Shown here one piece after another: positions 14,945 through 20,426 of a DNA stretch of 20,426 nt. The notes beneath the pieces are model-generated. The model did no database searches and was not told where the DNA came from. It saw only the letters and a program-made list of their open reading frames with translations. Position numbers and translations under genes: made by a program. The stretch spans positions 1 to 20,426 of the IMG/VR virus record IMGVR_UViG_3300022222_000103. One strand, written 5' to 3'. This stretch comes from a virus. Each line of letters begins with the position of its first letter. Position 1 is the first letter of the stretch.

Positions 14945-15109
14945 ATGAATATGAGTCAGGATTTAGCTCTTCAGCATAAAGAGTTTTCCCGGCTAAAATA
15001 TGATGGGCATAACCGACGTTCGATTCAATCTTCTATGAAGAAGATGCAACACCGTAGGTCTCGTAGGAGTTTTCAATCTAAGTTACGCCTATCAGTCTCG
15101 CTGTGGTAA
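14945..15109 (+). CDS. Small basic protein, 54 residues
   Basis: An ATG at 14945 follows a perfectly spaced AGGAG. The protein ends at TAA 15107-15109. It starts MNMSQDLALQHKEFSRLKYD and becomes strongly basic, with KKMQHRRSRRSFQSK in the middle and a hydrophobic LSVSLW end. There is no Cys, signal or membrane segment. The RBS and its fit into the gap between the tail tube and chaperone genes argue that it is real. I do not recognise a family. Such short basic proteins may bind nucleic acid or a tail protein, but nothing in the sequence decides this. Confidence 0.6.
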   Translation: MNMSQDLALQHKEFSRLKYDGHNRRSIQSSMKKMQHRRSRRSFQSKLRLSVSLW

Positions 15110-15127
15110 GATGGCACCTAGCAAATT

Positions 15128-15133
15128 AGGGAG
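15128..15133 (+). promoter_or_regulatory. RBS of the tail chaperone gene
   Basis: AGGGAG six bases before ATG 15140. It lies in the loop of a weak 5-bp hairpin, CTAGC (15118-15122) with GCTAG (15133-15137), which may be chance. Confidence 0.6.
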
Positions 15134-15139
15134 CTAGAA

Positions 15140-15811
15140 ATGCCAACACCAATCGCACCAAAAAGAAGGCCGCGTGTCCAGAAAGAGGAACCGCGGCCTT
15201 CTGATTTTAATTCTCAATTAAATGAGATGATTAAAAACGGACAAAAAGAAGCTCAGGTTACCCTGACTAATGGAATCATTATTCAGACTAAGCCAATTTC
15301 TCAGGATGCTATTCGTAGGATTATTGATAGAGTTGATAAGCCTACAATTCCAGTAGTCTTTATAGACTCTAGGGATCGTGAAGAGGAAAATCCTAACGAC
15401 CCTGACTATCTTGATGCGCTTGAAAAATATCATTCTGATATTTTGAATAAAGTATATGATGCTATGTTTATTCTTGGAACTTCTTGTGCATATGTTCCAG
15501 AAGACTACTACAAGCCTGAATCAGAAGAATGGGTTCAATTTCTTGGAGTAGCTGGCATAGAAATAAACAACGAGAATAAATTTACAAGGTATCGAGATTG
15601 GCTTAAGCTCTATGCATGTAGTTCTCAGTTCGATTATTTTCAACTAACTTCCGTACTTTATCGCAGAGTTGGTGTAATGGAAAAGGAAGTCATCGACGCG
15701 ATAGGATTCTTTCGGAGTAGAGAGGATGGGGGAGCCATTGTCGAACTTCCAATTGAAGGGAATGAATTCGGGGATAACAATCAAGCCAATGATACCGGGG
15801 ATAGTATCTGA
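15140..15811 (+). CDS. Putative tail assembly chaperone (first frame)
   Basis: 223 residues, well-placed RBS. The protein begins with a basic, Pro-rich N-terminus (APKRRPRVQKEEPRP), continues with mixed helical and charged segments (PDYLDALEKYHSDILNKVYD), and ends in an acidic Asn/Asp-rich tail. It lies directly before the tape measure gene and overlaps a second frame, the classic arrangement of lambda G/T-type chaperones. These keep the tape measure soluble and guide tube polymerisation and are not in the mature virion. The sequence itself has no diagnostic motif; the call is mostly from context. An overlap of 107 bases with the open second frame (from 15705) allows programmed frameshifting. 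Confidence 0.65.
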   Translation: MPTPIAPKRRPRVQKEEPRPSDFNSQLNEMIKNGQKEAQVTLTNGIIIQTKPISQDAIRRIIDRVDKPTIPVVFIDSRDREEENPNDPDYLDALEKYHSDILNKVYDAMFILGTSCAYVPEDYYKPESEEWVQFLGVAGIEINNENKFTRYRDWLKLYACSSQFDYFQLTSVLYRRVGVMEKEVIDAIGFFRSREDGGAIVELPIEGNEFGDNNQANDTGDSI

Positions 15812-16004
15812 ACTTGAAGAACGAGACGCGGCGAAATTTAGTCTGATACCTTGGCCTGATTTTAAAGTTATGAATCGTCTTGAAAAGGCTGACGTAATCG
15901 CTTACTTCCGAATTCGCATGGAAATAGACGCTCATACAAATGACGAAATGACTAGGCGAAGAGAGCGAGAAGCGATAAGGGATCGCGCGAAGCAACGGCA
16001 ATAG
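15726..16004 (+). CDS. Putative tail assembly chaperone, second frame
   Basis: The frame is open from 15705 and ends at TAG 16002-16004. From ATG 15726 it gives 92 residues; GGAG at 15714-15717 lies eight bases upstream. Other in-frame starts are ATG 15762 and ATG 15789. The conserved-looking part is LIPWPDFKVMNRLEKADVIA and a very basic, charged helix (RREREAIRDRAKQRQ). It lies just upstream of the tape measure and in the +1 (or -2) frame relative to the first chaperone. It may therefore be made as a C-terminal extension by frameshifting at the G-run 15728-15732, as a separate protein, or both. The function is inferred from the lambda-like arrangement. Confidence 0.65.
   Translation: MGEPLSNFQLKGMNSGITIKPMIPGIVSELEERDAAKFSLIPWPDFKVMNRLEKADVIAYFRIRMEIDAHTNDEMTRRREREAIRDRAKQRQ
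15728..15732 (+). promoter_or_regulatory. Candidate programmed frameshift site
   Basis: GGGGG in the overlap of the two chaperone frames. In the first frame it reads GAT-GGG-GGA-GCC. A glycine tRNA on GGG can slip +1 onto GGG, or one on GGA can slip -2 onto GGG. Both place the ribosome on GAG in the second frame. No downstream structure was confirmed. Confidence 0.4.
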
Positions 16005-16014
16005 AGTAGACTGG

Positions 16015-16044
16015 CCACACTGGTGAAGAGAGCCGCCAGTGTGG
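16015..16044 (+). repeat. Inverted repeat (hairpin) before the tape measure gene
   Basis: CCACACTGG (16015-16023) is perfectly complementary to CCAGTGTGG (16036-16044). The loop contains the purine run GAAGAGAG. Only TTTCT follows, so it is a weak terminator or attenuator at best. It may instead control translation of the tape measure, because the ATG at 16051 lies six bases after the stem. Confidence 0.65.
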
Positions 16045-16050
16045 TTTCTG

Positions 16051-19000
16051 ATGGCGGGCACATCTGGCTTTGGTGACAGTATCCAAACCGTCGGCGTAAA
16101 CATTGTAGCCACGGGCGGGGCAACATATACCCGACAAATCAATGCTGCGATCAATTCAACAAATCAACTTGCACAAGCTACTACTAAAGTTGGACAGGCT
16201 TCCGAGACAAGCACATTCAATATAGTCAAATTTAGTGCGGCAGTTGCCGGTATTTATACTGCCGGTCGCTTCGCTAGAAATATGATGATTCAAACAGTTG
16301 GAGCGGCGATTGCATTTGATGATGGTTTCACAGGGGTTCGCAGAACAGTCGATGGAACAACTGAACAACTTAATGAGCTTAAGCAAGGGTTTCGAGATTT
16401 AGCTAAAGAAATCCCACTTCCTGTTGGAGAACTTCTTAAAATTGGTGAAGCGGCTGGCGCGCTTGGCATTGCCAGAGAAGATGTTCTTGAATTCACCAAG
16501 ACAGTTGCTATGCTTGGTGCCACTACAAACATTACAAGTGATGATGCCGCTAGATTCCTGGGAAAATTCTCTGCAATTGTAGGAGCAACTTCTAAAGATT
16601 TTGGCAGAATTGGCGCAGTAATGGTCGATCTTGGAAACAAGACGGCTGCCACGGAAACAGAGATTGCTAAACTTGCACTTAGAATAGCAGGTGCCGGTAG
16701 TGTTGTCGGCCTAACAAATGCAGACATTCTTGCTCTTTCTGCCAGCCTTGCTTCCGTAGGAGTATCCGCTGAAAAGGGCGGGTCAGCAGTATCTCGTATT
16801 CTTATTGCGATAGAGAGTGCGGCTCGTTCTGGCGGTGCTGAGGCTGCTAAATTCGCAGAAGTGCTTAAGCTTACTGTTGAACAATTTATTGCACTTCAAC
16901 AGTCAGATCCCGGTGCAGTGCTTAATGAATTTTTTGCTGGCATTAAGCGGATAACTGATTCTGGTCAGAATACATTTGCCCTTCTTAAAGAACTTGGCCT
17001 GAATGAAATTCGCGTTAGAGATACCATTCTTCTTGCATCACAGGCGACAGGTCAATTTACTGAAAATCAAGCTATGGCAAATGACCAGTATAAAGCTGCG
17101 AATGCCTTGGTCGCAGAATTTGGTAAGAGAACCGAATCTCTTGCTTCGAAAATCCAGCTACTTAAAAATCGCGCCTTAGATGTTGGCATTACTTTCGGAA
17201 CGGAACTTGCACCCGGCCTTATCAGTTCTGGAACGGGAATGGCGAATCTACTTGAACTGATTGTCCCGCTTGCCGGTGGGCTAGGAACAGTTGCATCTAC
17301 TTTGCCGACGGTTATTACTGGATTTATATTACTTGGAACAGTAATTGGCGGAATAAAACTTGCCGCATTCATAGCACAGATTCTAGCAGTAACACAACAA
17401 CTAATGATTAGTGGAATTGCAAGTCGAAGCGCGGCACTTGGCATGGCTACATTTACGAATGTTGGTACGGGTAGTGCTGCATTAAAAATGGGTCCAGTTA
17501 TGCTTGGAATTGGTGCTGCTCTTATTGGGATTGATATTGCTACACAAAATATAACTGGTCACAGTCTTATTGACTGGTTTACCGGGGCGGCACAGGCGGC
17601 TAATAGGGCAACTGAGCAATTTAAGCAATTTGGAAGTAGTCAAGAAAATATTGAACGGTTAATGCGCGAAGGATTTACAGCAAGTGAAGCTGTAAGTTCT
17701 CAAGCAATTAAAAGCGCACAAGAATTAGTAGATGTATTATCTCAGTCAAAAGATTTAGATATAACACTTAGATTTGGATTTATTCCAGGTGTTATAAATA
17801 AACAAGCAGAAGATATTGAACTTCTTAAAAATAAGTTAATAGAACTTAAGCTTCCATATAAAGACTTACTTGCATTAACAGAAAAATATCCTGCTATTGC
17901 AGCTATAATGTCTTCTGAGCTTGAAAAGCAAAAGATTGCATTTGATGAAACAGGTAAAAAGGCAAAAGTATTTGCAGGCAATGTTAAATTATCTGGCGAA
18001 GATATAGGCAAAATATCTAAAAAATTCGGCGATCTTTTCGCTGATATTTTGCCAAATCTCAATAAGTCTACTGCTGATATTAAGAAGGAACTTGCTGCCC
18101 TTACTGAGGCATGGAGAAATGAAGCTGGAAATCAAGCATTTTTATCCGATCAACTTTCTAGGAAAAATATAAAGAATTTTGATCAAATTGTTGCAGCCAT
18201 TGCTTCAAAAGGGCCAGAATATCTTGCTCAGTTTGTAGAGTGGTATTCAGAGCATCCAGATGAAGTTCTAGAACTATTTGGCGTTGCTGCTCCTAAAATT
18301 ATGGATCAAGCAGTATCAGATATTACTGATTCAATGGCTAATCCTGATGTAGATGCGGCTGATGCGATGCATATTGGAATAACTGGACCAGCATTGAATC
18401 AGTTAATTATTGATGGCAATATAATGTCAGAAACGTCTAGGCAAATTGCAAATAATGTCATAAGTAATATCATGAATGCTAGGCGCGCTTTCGATGGTAT
18501 TGCAATAGGAGCAGATGGAAATATAATTAGCACGGCAGGCAATTCTGGAAAATGGCAAGGTCCAATACAGCCAATAGATAAGTTAGAAAATAAACTTAAT
18601 AGATATGGCGGCGGCGGCGGCGGCGGTAAAGCTGATAAACCAGACATCACCGCGATTCAGGCGTTTATTGCTCTCGCAGAAGATCGAATAAAACAAGCAG
18701 CATTAGAAGTAGTATTTAGTGAAGCTGGAGCCAAGGCAATTATGGCATTCAATAAGGCCATAACTACTGGATCTGAATCCGACGGTAAAGCTGCGTTTGA
18801 TACTATCGTAGCTATTGTCGAAAAGGCGAAAGAGGATAACGTGCCCCACGCCTACGAAATGGGGCAAGCGATCATCGACGCTTTTATCCGGGCATATCAG
18901 GAAGGCACGCCAGAGGCTGCCAGCGCGTTCCACGACTCTGTTTATGCCCTGACAGGGGGTAGTGGTGCGGTAAGCGTAAATCAGGCGTTTGCGGACGCTC

Positions 19001-20426
19001 TGAAAGCCAACATATCGCACGACCTCCACGCCGAAGCCATGACTGAAATCGGGGCCAATCTGTGGGAACAATTAGCAGAAACAGTTAAGCATCCTACCCC
19101 TGAGAATGCAAAGGCTCTTGCTAACGGAGTAGATGAAATGATTGAGCAAGGTCGTAAATATAAAGTTCCTAATATTGAAGCGATTGGATTAGAATTAGGT
19201 GTCCTTGTTGGAAATGCGCTTGCTGAGGGATTTGACGGGCCAGCAACCGCTAAATTAAGAGAAGCCCTTATTCGTCTTGGGCAATCTACCAAAGCTAAGA
19301 TGGCAGGAATTGGACAAATAACAGCGGCTACATTCACAGAGGCTTTTGAGATTGGAATGAAGCATGGAGACCTCGTTCGCCGTGTGGGTGGCAGTGGGGC
19401 GCGCTTAATCGAGACTCTTATGATGGGAATAAAGGAAAAGAAGCCAGAAGCTATTGCAGAAGTTGGTTCACTTGCTGCTGACATTATTTCAGAGCTTTTT
19501 CTTAATGGAGATATTACAGCAGCAGAAGCGGCTTTCTATGGCGCTGCTATTCCGAAGGCAATTGCTCTCGCTATATCCACAGGTAGCCCGGAGGCATTTA
19601 AGGCACTTGAAGATCTGTTTGCTGGGCTTTGGGCTAGATTGAAAAGAAAGCCATCTGCAACCGAGGGAATAAACATTGGCCCCGGCCCTGAAATAAATGC
19701 TGAAAAAACAACAGGCACAGGTGGATCAGATGCTGTTGATGATGCTCGTCAGAATCGTATCGAAGAATACGATGCTCTTGGCGATGCCATAATGGAAGCA
19801 CTTCGCCGAAGATATAGGGCCGAAGAGGATCTTCAACTTGAATCTATTAACAAGCAAAAAGACGAACTAGAAAAGTGGACTAAGGATCAGATTGAGATTC
19901 GCTCTAAGCCATTGCAGGATGAACTTGATGCAATGGACAAGATTGAAACTGATGGTAGGGAAGCTGATATTCGCCGACGTCTTGCACTTGCTTATGATGC
20001 ACGAGACCGTAAGAAAGTTCAAGATGAACTTGATGCATTCCTTCGTGGTAAGCGTAAAGATGAAATTCGTGATCAACTTGGTATCATTCGTGATCAAGTT
20101 GAGGCAGAGGCAAAACTTAAGCGCGAAGCATTAGAGGCTCAGGAAAAAGCAATCCGCGAAAGTTATGAGCGACTTCTTTCTGATGCCAATCTTCAAGCGG
20201 AAGCATTGCTACTAATTCAAAGCCATAATCAGCAAGCAATGATTGACTTGATTAAGCAGTTTTATCCCGATTGGAATCATACAGGTCAATCATTAGGTGA
20301 ACAACTTGTTGATGGACTTCTTTCTAGCGGAATAGAAGATACAATTTCTGGCCTTCTGTCAGGTGTTAACTCAATAATTGATCGCATAAATGTTTTGAAC
20401 GCCACGCCTGTTGGGGGTGGTGGGGG
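16051..20426 (+). CDS. Tail tape measure protein (cut at right edge)
   Basis: The frame is open from ATG 16051 to the last base, at least 1458 residues. A GTG at 16039 with AGAGAG (16027-16032) six bases before it is an alternative start. The protein sets tail length and takes part in DNA ejection. Residues about 85-335 match the TP901-type core: FDDGFTGVRRTVDG, GEAAGALGIAREDVLEFTK, ATETEIAKLALRIAGAG, then ASVGVSAEKGGSAVSR. Residues about 400-490 are hydrophobic and Gly/Ala-rich, probably membrane-active. A run of seven glycines lies at 853-859. Residues about 1250-1395 form a charged coiled coil. At about 1.5 angstrom per residue the tail would be at least about 220 nm. Composition varies within the gene (near 28% G+C around 17701-17820, about 60% around 18841-18960). 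Confidence 0.9.
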   Translation, partial: MAGTSGFGDSIQTVGVNIVATGGATYTRQINAAINSTNQLAQATTKVGQASETSTFNIVKFSAAVAGIYTAGRFARNMMIQTVGAAIAFDDGFTGVRRTVDGTTEQLNELKQGFRDLAKEIPLPVGELLKIGEAAGALGIAREDVLEFTKTVAMLGATTNITSDDAARFLGKFSAIVGATSKDFGRIGAVMVDLGNKTAATETEIAKLALRIAGAGSVVGLTNADILALSASLASVGVSAEKGGSAVSRILIAIESAARSGGAEAAKFAEVLKLTVEQFIALQQSDPGAVLNEFFAGIKRITDSGQNTFALLKELGLNEIRVRDTILLASQATGQFTENQAMANDQYKAANALVAEFGKRTESLASKIQLLKNRALDVGITFGTELAPGLISSGTGMANLLELIVPLAGGLGTVASTLPTVITGFILLGTVIGGIKLAAFIAQILAVTQQLMISGIASRSAALGMATFTNVGTGSAALKMGPVMLGIGAALIGIDIATQNITGHSLIDWFTGAAQAANRATEQFKQFGSSQENIERLMREGFTASEAVSSQAIKSAQELVDVLSQSKDLDITLRFGFIPGVINKQAEDIELLKNKLIELKLPYKDLLALTEKYPAIAAIMSSELEKQKIAFDETGKKAKVFAGNVKLSGEDIGKISKKFGDLFADILPNLNKSTADIKKELAALTEAWRNEAGNQAFLSDQLSRKNIKNFDQIVAAIASKGPEYLAQFVEWYSEHPDEVLELFGVAAPKIMDQAVSDITDSMANPDVDAADAMHIGITGPALNQLIIDGNIMSETSRQIANNVISNIMNARRAFDGIAIGADGNIISTAGNSGKWQGPIQPIDKLENKLNRYGGGGGGGKADKPDITAIQAFIALAEDRIKQAALEVVFSEAGAKAIMAFNKAITTGSESDGKAAFDTIVAIVEKAKEDNVPHAYEMGQAIIDAFIRAYQEGTPEAASAFHDSVYALTGGSGAVSVNQAFADALKANISHDLHAEAMTEIGANLWEQLAETVKHPTPENAKALANGVDEMIEQGRKYKVPNIEAIGLELGVLVGNALAEGFDGPATAKLREALIRLGQSTKAKMAGIGQITAATFTEAFEIGMKHGDLVRRVGGSGARLIETLMMGIKEKKPEAIAEVGSLAADIISELFLNGDITAAEAAFYGAAIPKAIALAISTGSPEAFKALEDLFAGLWARLKRKPSATEGINIGPGPEINAEKTTGTGGSDAVDDARQNRIEEYDALGDAIMEALRRRYRAEEDLQLESINKQKDELEKWTKDQIEIRSKPLQDELDAMDKIETDGREADIRRRLALAYDARDRKKVQDELDAFLRGKRKDEIRDQLGIIRDQVEAEAKLKREALEAQEKAIRESYERLLSDANLQAEALLLIQSHNQQAMIDLIKQFYPDWNHTGQSLGEQLVDGLLSSGIEDTISGLLSGVNSIIDRINVLNATPVGGGG
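18607..18627 (+). repeat. Trinucleotide repeat coding for seven glycines
   Basis: (GGC)6 followed by GGT, in frame in the tape measure gene. It encodes a flexible linker and marks a change from AT-rich to GC-richer DNA. Length variation by slippage is possible. Confidence 0.85.
19918..20097 (+). repeat. Heptad-spaced DNA repeats in the tape measure coiled coil
   Basis: GATGAACTTGATGCA occurs at 19918-19932 and 20023-20037, 105 bases apart (35 residues, five heptads). ATTCGTGATCAA occurs at 20065-20076 and 20086-20097, 21 bases apart (one heptad). The exact copies suggest recent growth of the coiled coil by duplication or similar codon use in repeats. Confidence 0.6.

Noticed and set aside
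16156-19718. Several long reverse-strand ORFs across the tape measure gene
   Set aside because: They mirror a helical, Ala/Ser-rich coding strand, have Ser/Ile/Pro-rich composition without domains, and lack RBSs.
1-20426. tRNA genes, CRISPR arrays, insertion sequences, integrase or attachment sites
   Set aside because: None seen: no regularly spaced repeats, transposase or integrase motifs, or cloverleaf-like segments found by reading.

Overview
The window is a piece of a tailed double-stranded DNA phage (or prophage) genome. It covers the end of a pre-packaging region, the DNA-packaging and head genes, and the start of the tail genes. Every supported gene is on the + strand. The genes are tightly packed: stop and start codons overlap at 1052, 4027, 8161, 8835, 11516 and 13072. 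A single tail-tube-like protein followed by a long tape measure gene, with no sheath gene seen between them, suggests a siphovirus with a long flexible tail. The host cannot be named. Ribosome-binding sites are ordinary GGAGG types and the base composition is moderate, but uneven from gene to gene.

Layout. 1-1052: an unknown ORF that may be cut by the window edge, a tiny zinc-ribbon protein, and a small-terminase-like protein. 1052-7093: large terminase, portal, an HK97-gp10-like protein, a maturation protease with a scaffold-like tail, and the major capsid protein, which most likely starts at a TTG with a strong RBS. 7120-7148: a clear intrinsic terminator with a GAAA loop. 7190-11519: a sugar cassette, made of a PseB-like nucleotide-sugar dehydratase, a GT2 glycosyltransferase, and an 894-residue protein joining one GT-B and two GT2 domains to a non-GT C-terminal domain. 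11516-13353: a GC-rich DUF1360-like membrane protein, a Cys-rich putative head-tail adaptor and a small unknown protein. 13421-14935: a putative tail tube protein whose C-terminal 300 residues form an Asp-box beta-propeller. 14945-16004: a small basic protein and a two-frame tail assembly chaperone pair. 16051 to the right edge: the tape measure protein, at least 1458 residues and open at the edge.

How it works together. The terminases move DNA through the portal into a prohead built by the capsid protein and matured by the protease/scaffold protein. The adaptor genes join head and tail. The tube protein polymerises around the tape measure with help from the chaperones. The unusual parts are the sugar cassette placed between capsid and connector genes, which together with the terminator looks like an inserted module for glycosylating the virion or the host surface, and the propeller-decorated tail tube. 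These are the best candidates for something not previously described.
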